From the NCBI RefSeq assembly GCF_037892545.1, contig NZ_JBBKBG010000014.1, forward strand, positions 1 to 55,632: 55,632 bases of DNA. The letters are read 5' to 3'. The position numbers and the translations under genes were made by a program. The stretch is from Pseudogracilibacillus sp037892545 (GTDB lineage Bacteria > Bacillota > Bacilli > Bacillales > Amphibacillaceae). The notes below the pieces were generated by a model. It was not told where the DNA came from and did no database searches. It saw only the letters and a program-made list of their open reading frames with translations. Of this stretch, positions 1 through 7,421 are shown in pieces (position 1 is the stretch's first letter; each line of letters starts with the position of its first letter).

Positions 1-84
1 ACTAACTAGAGCAATATTTTTAAATATGCTACACTAATTGTATAAAAAAAGGTTTGTTTCAATTGGAAGGGGAGAGAAAATTCA

Positions 85-876
85 ATGGATAAAAAGGTAT
101 ATGAACAGTGGGACACAACGAGGTATACACTCAATCAATCGTATACTTTTGATGATACAATTGCCATTGAATTCCCTTTTACGATTTTCATTCAAGGAGA
201 AGAGTTTGCAACAATTGTTTGTACTCCAACTCATATAGAAGAACTTACCATAGGTTTTCTTGCATCTGAAGGGATTATTTTACAAATAACAGATATCACA
301 TCCATTCAAATAGATGAAACAAAAGGCTTCGTCTACGTAGAACTGCATAAAACGATGCCGATGGTGGAACAGGATCATTCTAAACGGTTTATCGGTTCAT
401 GTTGTGGAAAAAGTCGACAATTTTATTTCAAGAGTGATGCTCGAACAGCGAGAACGATTTATACGACGACTTCTGTTACGGTGGCACAATGTGTGAAATT
501 AATGAATGATATGCAAGAGCATTCCGAGTTATTTAAAGCAACAGGTGGCGTGCATAATACAGCACTTGCAACACCTGATGCCATCATTACTATTAGAGAA
601 GATATTGGAAGACATAATGCGTTAGATAAAATATATGGACATATGTTGCAACATCATATTCGACCAACTGATAAAATTATTGTTTTTAGTGGGCGACTTT
701 CTTCCGAAGCCTTATTAAAAGTATCTAAAATGGGAATCGGTATTATTATATCGAATGCCGCACCGACAAACTTAGCTTTACAGTTAGCGAATGATTTACA
801 AATTACTACTATTGGATTTGTTCGAAATGAACAAATGAATGTATACACATATCCAGAACGAGTCAAAGAAGGGTAA
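85..876 (+). CDS. fdhD: FdhD/NarQ sulfurtransferase for molybdoenzyme maturation
   Basis: 263 residues. Members of this family move sulfur from a cysteine desulfurase to the molybdenum cofactor before it is inserted into molybdoenzymes such as formate dehydrogenase; in staphylococci the homologue NarQ sits near nitrate reduction genes. Visible family signatures are the Cys pair in GSCCGKS (Cys106/Cys107), the ATGGVHNTALA segment, REDIGRHNALDK, and VFSGRLSSEALLKVS near the C-terminus. The ATG at 85 follows a GGGGAGAG ribosome binding site. It is divergent from the nar/nre block, and its closeness to narGHJI and the Moco genes suggests it serves those pathways. No formate dehydrogenase gene is in the window, so the client enzyme is not shown here. 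Confidence 0.93.
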   Translation: MDKKVYEQWDTTRYTLNQSYTFDDTIAIEFPFTIFIQGEEFATIVCTPTHIEELTIGFLASEGIILQITDITSIQIDETKGFVYVELHKTMPMVEQDHSKRFIGSCCGKSRQFYFKSDARTARTIYTTTSVTVAQCVKLMNDMQEHSELFKATGGVHNTALATPDAIITIREDIGRHNALDKIYGHMLQHHIRPTDKIIVFSGRLSSEALLKVSKMGIGIIISNAAPTNLALQLANDLQITTIGFVRNEQMNVYTYPERVKEG

Positions 877-1034
877 TTTTCTTTGACACAAAAGGAACGA
901 GCGTATATACCTTTTTAAAACGAACATAAACAACACGTGAGAGGTATACAAAAGTTCCATATGTACTAAGACCAAATACGGTCCGACACTAGCATAGAAA
1001 ATCTTCCTTCCATATACTAGACAAACTCGTCTAT
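877..1034. other. Intergenic stretch with nested inverted repeats
   Basis: This lies between fdhD and the end of the minus-strand nar cluster. It holds an outer pair GGAAC (894-898) / GTTCC (954-958), an inner pair GTATATACCT (903-912) / AGGTATAC (942-949), and a short hairpin TAGAC/GTCTA near 1018-1033. No run of T follows the first structure, so a classical terminator is not clear. It may mark the 3' end of fdhD or a small structured RNA. No convincing coding sequence was seen between 877 and 1034. Confidence 0.3.
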
Positions 1035-1217
1035 TTATTTAGAAAAAGTAATGAGTTGGAGACAAAAGTGAGGCACAGTTTTTACATATAAACAATCACC
1101 TCTTCCACAATGTACAAACCCTTTATGAGTTAATGGTTCGTATTTCGTACTAACTGGATAGTTTGTCTCACACTCATCTTTTTCATTTTGTATATGCGTG
1201 GTACACACCAATTGCAC
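1035..1217 (-). CDS. Possible small Cys-containing protein (uncertain)
   Basis: A 60-codon reading frame at the 3' end of the nar/nre cluster, 25 bases after the hemerythrin-like gene on the same strand. It has five cysteines, including a C-x4-C in HCGRGDC, and no obvious signal peptide or membrane segment. The only start is GTG at 1217, directly after an in-frame TAG and without a visible Shine-Dalgarno sequence, which argues against translation. I do not recognise a family. It could be a genuine metal-binding small protein or a chance frame. Confidence 0.25.
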   Translation of the reverse strand: MQLVCTTHIQNEKDECETNYPVSTKYEPLTHKGFVHCGRGDCLYVKTVPHFCLQLITFSK

Positions 1218-1242
1218 CTACATATACATGTATTCATATCGT

Positions 1243-1665
1243 TTAATGTTCATGCGGGAACAATAATCTTTCTTCATCCCGACTATGAATCTCGTTCACA
1301 TGAATAAGTGTAAATAACTTTTGAATAATTTGATCATTTATTCCTTCGTTTTTTCTTTCTATCTCGATATCTTTTACGATAATCCGTAATAATTCATGAT
1401 CTCTTTCCAATTGAATAACAGCACGTTCTAAAGACGGATCATTTGTTACAACTTCTTCGTAAAATCCTGACTCTTCTGCATCTGCATGACTTATGATTCT
1501 CGTTTTCCAATAATCAATCACATCATCTAATGCGTTTTCCGCTTCTTCTAGTTTCTTTTCCCACCAAAGCGATAAAAAGGTTTCTGTTTTTTCGATTGCA
1601 CCAGACAATCCACCATCATGAATTGCTCGATGTGCATGTAATTGTTTCAATGCTGGTCCAGCCAT
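1243..1665 (-). CDS. Hemerythrin-like cation-binding domain protein
   Basis: 140 residues forming one four-helix hemerythrin-like domain. Candidate iron ligands are spread as expected: HRAIHDGG near residue 13, HADAEESGFY in the middle, RDHELL, and HVNEIHSRDEERLLF at the end. Hemerythrin-like proteins bind a di-iron centre and are linked to oxygen, nitric oxide or iron handling. Its place directly downstream of narK (21 bases apart, same strand) suggests co-transcription and a role in nitrate respiration or protection against nitrogen oxides; that role is inference. An ATG at 1665 is preceded by AAGGTGGAG. It is a shorter paralogue, not a close copy, of the hemerythrin-like gene at 3309-3824. 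Confidence 0.82.
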   Translation of the reverse strand: MAGPALKQLHAHRAIHDGGLSGAIEKTETFLSLWWEKKLEEAENALDDVIDYWKTRIISHADAEESGFYEEVVTNDPSLERAVIQLERDHELLRIIVKDIEIERKNEGINDQIIQKLFTLIHVNEIHSRDEERLLFPHEH

Positions 1666-1686
1666 TTGTCTCCACCTTTCTTTTTT

Positions 1687-3183
1687 TTATAATTCCTCAT
1701 CTGTAATATCTGTAAAGGTACCGACATAACGAACATCTTCGCCAGCACCATCTTTTACAGCACTAATATTTAACCACTCTAAATATTCTTCACCATCTTT
1801 TTTCTTATTCCAAATAGCCCCTTGCCACATTCCTGTTTCATGGATACTCTGCCACATTTCATCATAAAACGTCTTATCTTGACGTCCCGTTTTTAAGATA
1901 GCTGGCGTTTTTCCGATTGCTTCTGCTTCTGTATAGCCTGTTAACATCGTAAAGGCAGGATTAATGGCTAAAATGGTGCCATTTCGATCCGTTACTAAAA
2001 TCCCTTGCCCGGTAGAATTAAACACTTCATTTGCCACTTCTAATTTGTCTTGATAATGCATGCTAATGACGATGACTAAACTTGCTAATGAAACAGAAGA
2101 TAACAGCATGAAACCAATCGAATATTGACCAGTGATTGAATAAATCGCTGCAAGTAATAATGGTGGGAAAAATCCTCCTAATCCTCCCATCATCGAAACG
2201 ATACCGTTTACGATACCTGCCTGTTGTTGGAAATAATATGGGACGAGTTTAAAAATAACTCCATTTCCAATTCCCGCACTGATGGCAATCACGATACAAC
2301 CGACACTATATAAAAAGATGGATGGAGAAAAGGCTAGTAACATAGCAGCTACTGTATATGTAACGAATACACCCATCAATAAAAATAAAGGTTGAAACTT
2401 ATCACCTAACCAACCACCGACTGGGCGTAAAGCAGTAGCAACTGCAATGAATCCTGCCGTTCTCATCCCAGCATCTACTTTATCTAATTCAAAATAATCA
2501 ACAAGAAAATTTGGTAAATAGACGGTAAATGCTACAAACGAACCGAAGGTGATAAAGTAAAATAAAGAAAAATACCATAGTTTTTCATTTTTATAGACAG
2601 ATTTAATTTGCTTCATAATCGGCGCTCTCATTCGTTCTTCATTTCTATCACCGAAAACAAAGTTTAATAGTACAAAGATAAGCAGTAAAATTAAATATAA
2701 TTTTACGGTCATCGACCAACCAATTTGTGTCGCAATAACCGGTGCAGCAAATGTAGAAATTGCGGTTCCAATATTCCCTGCTCCATAAATCCCATTCACA
2801 AATCCGTGTCTTTCTTTTGGATAATATTTCGGAAGAGATGTGACACCAACAGAAAAAACTGCTCCACCGATTCCTAAAAATAACCCACCAATCATTAAAT
2901 CAATATAACTTGATGCCTCACTAATATAAAACACTGGAAATAACAATAAAATAAAACTAACGAGAAATACAATCCTTGCACCGAACACATTCGCATAATA
3001 GCCTAATGGAATACGTAAGATGGACCCTAAAACGACCGGAATCGCCGTTAAAATAGCAATTTTATCAGCTGGAATTTGAATATCCTCTTGAATAAATGGT
3101 AAGAGAGAAGAAATAATAACCCATACCATAAATCCGACGACTAAGTTTAATGTTTGTAATGGTAATTGCATTTTTTTAATCAT
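1687..3183 (-). CDS. narK: Nitrate/nitrite MFS transporter with C-terminal PAS domain
   Basis: 498 residues. Residues 1 to about 385 are a 12-segment major facilitator of the NarK/NarT type, with the family's glycine-rich motifs (LFLGIGGAVFSVGVTSLPKYYP; MMGGLGGFFPP) and the conserved arginines expected in nitrate sites. The remaining roughly 110 residues are a PAS domain: EVFNSTGQGILVTD, AINPAFTMLTGY, AIGKTPAIL, and the closing VRYVGTFTDITDEE, a typical PAS/PAC ending. NarK proteins usually stop after the last membrane helix, so this is a transporter-sensor fusion. The soluble tail should be cytoplasmic. The gene follows the nreABC-hemerythrin group and has its own leader with a paired palindrome (3267-3303). 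The start is ATG at 3183 after AAGGTG. Transport of nitrate in and nitrite out is inferred from family and context. Confidence 0.93.
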   Translation of the reverse strand: MIKKMQLPLQTLNLVVGFMVWVIISSLLPFIQEDIQIPADKIAILTAIPVVLGSILRIPLGYYANVFGARIVFLVSFILLLFPVFYISEASSYIDLMIGGLFLGIGGAVFSVGVTSLPKYYPKERHGFVNGIYGAGNIGTAISTFAAPVIATQIGWSMTVKLYLILLLIFVLLNFVFGDRNEERMRAPIMKQIKSVYKNEKLWYFSLFYFITFGSFVAFTVYLPNFLVDYFELDKVDAGMRTAGFIAVATALRPVGGWLGDKFQPLFLLMGVFVTYTVAAMLLAFSPSIFLYSVGCIVIAISAGIGNGVIFKLVPYYFQQQAGIVNGIVSMMGGLGGFFPPLLLAAIYSITGQYSIGFMLLSSVSLASLVIVISMHYQDKLEVANEVFNSTGQGILVTDRNGTILAINPAFTMLTGYTEAEAIGKTPAILKTGRQDKTFYDEMWQSIHETGMWQGAIWNKKKDGEEYLEWLNISAVKDGAGEDVRYVGTFTDITDEEL

Positions 3184-3210
3184 AAGCTCACCTTTTCCTT
3201 AGGTAATGAA

Positions 3211-3233
3211 TGGATAAGTATTAATTTCCCTAT
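3211..3233. promoter_or_regulatory. Element shared by narK and narG leaders
   Basis: On the minus strand this reads AGGGAAATTAATACTTAT followed by CCAT. A close match, AGGAAAATCAATACTTAT followed by TCAT, lies on the plus strand at 12664-12685 in front of narG. It sits 28-50 bases upstream of the narK start, downstream of a possible -10 (TAAAAT at 3238-3243). The orientation relative to the gene is opposite at the two loci, which would suit a protein-binding site better than an RNA motif. Confidence 0.4.
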
Positions 3234-3266
3234 CTTTATTTTACCTAAAGGACAAACAGAAACGAA

Positions 3267-3303
3267 TAAGGGAGTACCCTCTCTTACTTCGGGTATTCCC
3301 TTA
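3267..3303. promoter_or_regulatory. Paired GGG-N4-CCC palindromes upstream of narK (candidate NreC operator)
   Basis: An inverted repeat with 13-base arms (TAAGGGAGTACCC and GGGTATTCCCTTA, one mismatch) and an 11-base spacer. Each arm contains its own GGG-N4-CCC palindrome (3270-3279 and 3291-3300), centres 21 bp apart. The narG leader has the same design at 12727-12763. A possible -10 (TAAAAT) lies about 44 bp downstream of its centre. It also follows the hemerythrin gene end, so it could act as a weak terminator, but no T-run follows on the minus strand. Confidence 0.55.
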
Positions 3304-3308
3304 ACATA

Positions 3309-3824
3309 TTAAATAATGAGCGTATTCACTTGTTCTAATAGTTTTTCTTTATCTGTTTCCCGCATCACTCGTTCGGCCATCGGAAATAACACCGATTCTT
3401 CTTTGACGAAATGCACTGTTAACACTTCAAATGCTTCTCCCGCATCTTTTACTAATGCCTTCATATCAGCTAATGATAATGTGTCTAAGGACATTCTCGT
3501 ATGATGTAAAAAATGACCGATATAGGCATCAATTTCTGCATGTTCCTCTTCAATCGATAATATTGGTCCTTGTTCCAATCCAATATATTGCCCTAATAGC
3601 GGGAAGAAATATTTTTCTTCTTTTTCTGTATGATTTTTTAATGGATCAATAAAAGCAATCAATTGTTTGCGTAATGTTTGAAATGCTTCCCTACCTGTCG
3701 TTTCATCGTACATATCATGTTCAAAATGTAAAATGATTTCATGCCACTCATCCATTACATATGTTAAATAACGATGTTCATTTTCTAAGATTCTTAAAGC
3801 TTTATCTTTCGTCTGAAATTGCAT
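3309..3824 (-). CDS. Hemerythrin-like domain protein of the nre cluster
   Basis: 171 residues, a single hemerythrin-type helical bundle with evenly spaced metal-ligand candidates: LENEHRYL near the N-terminus, NHTEKEEKYFFPLL, EEEHAEIDAY, and HFVKEESVLFPMAE. The HxxxE / HFxxEE pattern is characteristic of the family. It starts 18 bases after nreC stops and therefore probably belongs to the nreABC transcript. Related staphylococcal di-iron proteins repair Fe-S clusters damaged by oxidative or nitrosative stress; a similar role, perhaps protecting the NreB or NarGH clusters, is plausible but not shown by sequence. The start is ATG at 3824 behind GGGAGG. Confidence 0.82.
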   Translation of the reverse strand: MQFQTKDKALRILENEHRYLTYVMDEWHEIILHFEHDMYDETTGREAFQTLRKQLIAFIDPLKNHTEKEEKYFFPLLGQYIGLEQGPILSIEEEHAEIDAYIGHFLHHTRMSLDTLSLADMKALVKDAGEAFEVLTVHFVKEESVLFPMAERVMRETDKEKLLEQVNTLII

Positions 3825-3841
3825 CGGCTAGTAGCCTCCCT

Positions 3842-4489
3842 TTAAAAGTCTAATAACTTTTTCTTAAATGCATATTCGACTAGCTCTGGACGTGTTTTTA
3901 AGTGAAGCTTGTCCATTATTTTCGCTTTATGTGCTTCCACTGTTTTTACGGAAATAAATAACCTTTCTGCGATATCTTTATTGCCATACCCTTTGGCAAC
4001 GAGTGGTAAAATTTCTAATTCACGTTTGGATAAAACGTGAAATGGATCATCTGGTGCGTGGCTTTTATTTTCTTCAACATACTCTTTGACAAGTGATGTT
4101 GCCATTTTCGGATGAATGTATGTTCCACCATCATGTACAACGCGTATTGCATGTACTAATTCTTTATCAGGAGCATTTTTTAAAATATATCCAGATGCAC
4201 CACTTTTTAAGACGTGAAACATATACTCTTCTTCATCGTACATCGTTAAAATTAATATTTTAGTATTTGGAAAATCTGCATGGATTTTGCCCGTCGTAAT
4301 TAGCCCACTTTCTCCTGGTGGCATACTAATATCAAGCAATAAAATATCCGGTTCGTATTTCGCAACTTTTTGGTATGCCTCCATTCCATCTGCTGCCGTT
4401 GCAACGACTTCCATATCTTCTTGATAATTAAGGATCATCGAAAATCCACTTCGAACGACAGCGTGATCATCCGCTATGACGATTTTCAC
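3842..4489 (-). CDS. nreC: Nitrate/oxygen response regulator NreC (LuxR/NarL type)
   Basis: 215 residues. The N-terminal receiver domain (1-120) has the acidic pocket IADDHAVVRSG, the phospho-acceptor Asp53 in LLLDISMP, and the conserved Lys in YILKNAP. The C-terminal LuxR-type helix-turn-helix (about 150-210) has LSKRELEILPLVAKGYGNKDIAERLFISVKTVEAHKAKI. NreC is the DNA-binding partner of NreB and activates narG and nitrate transporter genes under anaerobic conditions with nitrate. It begins one base after nreB ends, in the order nreA-nreB-nreC known from staphylococci. Candidate operators are the paired palindromes at 3267-3303 and 12727-12763. Confidence 0.93.
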   Translation of the reverse strand: MKIVIADDHAVVRSGFSMILNYQEDMEVVATAADGMEAYQKVAKYEPDILLLDISMPPGESGLITTGKIHADFPNTKILILTMYDEEEYMFHVLKSGASGYILKNAPDKELVHAIRVVHDGGTYIHPKMATSLVKEYVEENKSHAPDDPFHVLSKRELEILPLVAKGYGNKDIAERLFISVKTVEAHKAKIMDKLHLKTRPELVEYAFKKKLLDF

Positions 4490-5551
4490 TTATATTCCCC
4501 CTTCAATTGGCACAGATAAGACGACCTTTGTTCCTTTGCCAATTTCTGTATCGATCTGTATGGTTCCATTGACGAGTGCTGTCCGTTCTTTCATGCCAAA
4601 TAACCCTAAACCTGTTCCTTTCGCGTTATAGTTCGCCAAATTAAATCCGTTCCCTTGGTCAATAATATGCAATATTACGTTGTCTTCGGCTTCATATAGA
4701 TGGACAAAAATTTCATCTACATTGGCATATTTTAAAGCATTCAATATAGCTTCTTGTCCGACACGATAGATGACTGTTTCCATCTCACTATTGTACCGTT
4801 GTCCGTTAATTTCAGATGTGTAATGAATTTCCAAACCGTAATTTTTTTCAATCCAACTAAAATGAGAGCGAAAGGCAGCTTCAATACCTAGATCATCTAG
4901 AGATGCTGGCCTTAATTCTACAGACATATTGCTAATATCATCTAATAAACGGGATAAAGAACCTTCTATTTGTTGTAATCTTTCATGGACTGCTTCTTCA
5001 TTAGGTAAATATTTGACTAACTGAATCTCCAATAAAGAGCTAAGCACTTCTTGAGCGACACTATCATGTAGCTCCCGGGATATTCGTTTCCGTTCATCTT
5101 CTTGTGCTTTGATCACTTTTTTTACTGTCGTATTTTCTAATAATTTATTATGTGTTTCCATCTGTTTTGTTAACGGTCTTAACATAAGCATTTTGATTCC
5201 ATATTGTTCATCGATGGTTTGAAAACTCGCAGCATAAGGGACAATTCCTTCATTTTTTGTATTTAAAAATAATTGAAAAGAGCTAAAATCCCTTGATTTC
5301 TCATGAAAATAACAAGATTTACACGTGACTAATGCCTCTTCACTTGTATATCCATGACAAGTTAAGCAAATCGCATTCGTTTCTCCAAGAAACATTTTTT
5401 CTATCACTTCTATATCGACAATTTGCTTTGCTGCATTGTTCAAATGGACGAGGTTACCGACAACATTAAAAAAGAAAATCGCTTCCGAACAATTGTCATA
5501 CATTTTCAATAAGTAATTATGCAAGGACGACGAAGGAACTGTTTGCTTCAT
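4490..5551 (-). CDS. nreB: Oxygen-sensing histidine kinase NreB
   Basis: 353 residues and no membrane segments, as expected for cytoplasmic NreB. An N-terminal PAS-like region carries four cysteines spaced C-x2-C-x11-C-x2-C (Cys62, Cys65, Cys77, Cys80), the signature of the oxygen-labile 4Fe-4S cluster of NreB. The HisKA_3 dimerisation segment contains the phospho-acceptor His162 in ERKRISRELHDSVAQ. The ATPase domain has EAILNALKYAN and DQGNGFN...GTGLGLFGMKER. Oxygen destroys the cluster and switches the kinase off; without oxygen it phosphorylates NreC (family knowledge). The start ATG overlaps the nreA stop by four bases (ATGA), consistent with translational coupling. Confidence 0.95.
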   Translation of the reverse strand: MKQTVPSSSLHNYLLKMYDNCSEAIFFFNVVGNLVHLNNAAKQIVDIEVIEKMFLGETNAICLTCHGYTSEEALVTCKSCYFHEKSRDFSSFQLFLNTKNEGIVPYAASFQTIDEQYGIKMLMLRPLTKQMETHNKLLENTTVKKVIKAQEDERKRISRELHDSVAQEVLSSLLEIQLVKYLPNEEAVHERLQQIEGSLSRLLDDISNMSVELRPASLDDLGIEAAFRSHFSWIEKNYGLEIHYTSEINGQRYNSEMETVIYRVGQEAILNALKYANVDEIFVHLYEAEDNVILHIIDQGNGFNLANYNAKGTGLGLFGMKERTALVNGTIQIDTEIGKGTKVVLSVPIEGGI

Positions 5552-6000
5552 TTGGTGATCATCTCCTTATGATAAATATATTGAAAATCCGCTTCTATGT
5601 TCTCTAATATTTTATCATAAAGTTCTACTGTCATTTTGTCTTTTTCTCGAAAACCTAACAAAACAACCCCTTTTACTCGATTTTGTTCGTAAAGTGGGAT
5701 CGCACACATACTTTTTATTTTTTCAGATACGATTATTGGATAATTAAATAACGTATCCTCTGTAAAGGCTGCTTCCGTGTTTTCCACATGCATTGGTTTA
5801 CCTGTTTTATAGACGATGCCTGCGATTCCCTTTCCGGATTTTAATACGATTCGCTTAAATCTTTCTGCAATATTTCCGACTGCATATTCCCATCTTAAAT
5901 TTGTTTCATATGGTTGCATATATACATTTGTCACAGCGACAAAGTCTAATGCATATTTTTCTTTTATATTTTCTATCATTCGTTGAATCGACCTTGCCAT
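5548..6000 (-). CDS. nreA: GAF-domain nitrate receptor NreA
   Basis: 150 residues from the ATG at 6000, which has a strong AGAGGAGGAAG ribosome binding site six bases upstream. A GTG at 6021 would add seven residues but lies inside that site's upstream region and has no site of its own. The protein is a single GAF domain (KYALDFVAVTNVY, GIAGIVYKTGKPMHVEN, IKSMCAIPLYEQNRVKGVVLLGF). NreA of staphylococci binds nitrate and holds NreB inactive until nitrate is present. Gene order and length match that system. Confidence 0.9.
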   Translation of the reverse strand: MARSIQRMIENIKEKYALDFVAVTNVYMQPYETNLRWEYAVGNIAERFKRIVLKSGKGIAGIVYKTGKPMHVENTEAAFTEDTLFNYPIIVSEKIKSMCAIPLYEQNRVKGVVLLGFREKDKMTVELYDKILENIEADFQYIYHKEMITK

Positions 6001-6175
6001 TCTACTTCCTCCTCTGAGCACTCCGTTACCCTGTCCCTAGTGTACACGATAATAGAGTAGTCGAAAAATATTTACCTAGAGGAACTATTGTAAAAAACGC
6101 CAAAATAATACTTCCCCCTTGTACCTCTGTTAGCTTGAATAGAGTTGTATATATTTCGACGTATTATCATATAAA

Positions 6176-6859
6176 TTATGTTCGGTTTTTTCGATAAATA
6201 ATATAACTTCTTCCGATATAGTTTAACGGTACACTCCACACGTGAACGAGTCTCGTAAATGGCCACATTCCAAAAATAAAGAAACCTGATAATACATGTA
6301 ATTTAAATGCGAGTGGAACAGATTGCATTAAAGATGCATCTGGACGTAATAAAAATAATTGACGAAACCAGACAGAAATAGTTTCACGGTAATCAAAATC
6401 AGGTTGTACAGTATTTGTTACGATTGTGGCATACATACCCATAAAAACAATAAATAATAAAACAACATTTACGATTAAATCAGATGTCGTACTTAATTTG
6501 CGTACGTTTTTTTTCGTAAATCGTCTTGAGGTTAAAATAATCATCCCGAGCAATGTTATAAACCCAAAAAAGCTACCGATATATACAGCTCCTAAATGGT
6601 ATAAATGATCATTCACACCGATTGCATTCATCCATGATTTCGGTATTCCCAATCCTGATACATGCCCTAAAATAACTGGAAAGATACCGATATGAAACAA
6701 AAGACTTCCGATCATTAATTGTTTTTTCTCAATAAATTCACTTGATTTTGCCGTCCAACTAAATTGATCTGTTCGATACCTAAATATATGTCCGACAATA
6801 AATGTAACGATACATATATATGGGAAAATTACCCACAAAAGCTGGTCAATCATGTTCAT
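6176..6859 (-). CDS. narI: Respiratory nitrate reductase gamma subunit (cytochrome b)
   Basis: 227 residues with five predicted membrane helices, the usual size of NarI. It carries two b-type hemes and passes electrons from menaquinol to NarH. Histidines expected as heme ligands are seen in TM regions (GHIFRY, LFHIGIFPVILGHVSG, FKLHVLSGFFIFGMWPFTRLVHVWSVP); the last two segments match the strongly conserved C-terminal heme signature. The start ATG at 6859 overlaps the end of narJ by 14 bases, with AGGAGG inside narJ nine bases upstream. Last gene of narGHJI; 175 bases separate it from nreA. Confidence 0.94.
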   Translation of the reverse strand: MNMIDQLLWVIFPYICIVTFIVGHIFRYRTDQFSWTAKSSEFIEKKQLMIGSLLFHIGIFPVILGHVSGLGIPKSWMNAIGVNDHLYHLGAVYIGSFFGFITLLGMIILTSRRFTKKNVRKLSTTSDLIVNVVLLFIVFMGMYATIVTNTVQPDFDYRETISVWFRQLFLLRPDASLMQSVPLAFKLHVLSGFFIFGMWPFTRLVHVWSVPLNYIGRSYIIYRKNRT

Positions 6860-7421
6860 TTGACATGACCTCCTCTTGTAAACACGACTTCAATGTTTCA
6901 CGAAATCCTTTTACGAGTGGATAGTACACACTATCTATTTCCTCCAACCCTTGTAATAAATGATAGGTGCCATCCTCTAATACGGCCATTAAAATGTTGA
7001 AGCTATCTTCCGCTCTATCATCTCCTAGCCATTCGGCTGCATATAAAAATTCACTTATGAGTGGCAAGTAATCTGATAACTCGCCACTCGGCATCTTTAG
7101 CCCAAACATTTCATACATGACTTTTAACTTTGCTAACATTTGTCCGCGTTCTTTCGCATCTTCAAATTTGAAAAATGTCATATAAAGGGTTGCTTTTTTA
7201 TGAAAATCAAATGTTTGTACATATAATTCTTGTAACTGTTCTAAGCTATACGATTGTACGTTTTCCCAATATTGTTTTATGAATGGATATGCTGGATCAT
7301 CTACTTGAATACTTTCTTCCAACAACTTCGGATGGTAAGTGCTCTTTTCTGGATAAGTTAATTGTTGTGCAAAAAATCCAAATGCTGTTTTCTGACTGTA
7401 CAATTTTTCTAAGTTAATCAC
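6846..7421 (-). CDS. narJ: Nitrate reductase assembly chaperone (delta subunit)
   Basis: 191 residues when started at GTG 7421, whose codon overlaps the narH stop (GTGATTAA) and has GGGGGGA seven bases upstream. The open frame extends further upstream through narH, but those residues come from the narH overlap and are not typical of NarJ. NarJ is a cytoplasmic helical chaperone (TorD/NarJ superfamily) that guides Moco insertion into NarG and prevents premature membrane docking. Seen here: INLEKLYSQKTAFGFFAQQLTYPEK at the start, LQELYVQTFDFHKKATLYMTFF in the middle, and SGELSDYLPLISEFLYAAEW later, all family-typical. Confidence 0.9.
   Translation of the reverse strand: MINLEKLYSQKTAFGFFAQQLTYPEKSTYHPKLLEESIQVDDPAYPFIKQYWENVQSYSLEQLQELYVQTFDFHKKATLYMTFFKFEDAKERGQMLAKLKVMYEMFGLKMPSGELSDYLPLISEFLYAAEWLGDDRAEDSFNILMAVLEDGTYHLLQGLEEIDSVYYPLVKGFRETLKSCLQEEVMSNEHD

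Noticed and set aside
3267..3303. A simple terminator of the hemerythrin gene.
   Set aside because: No T-run follows on the minus strand, and the same structure occurs upstream of narG where no gene ends; an operator role fits better, though both are possible.
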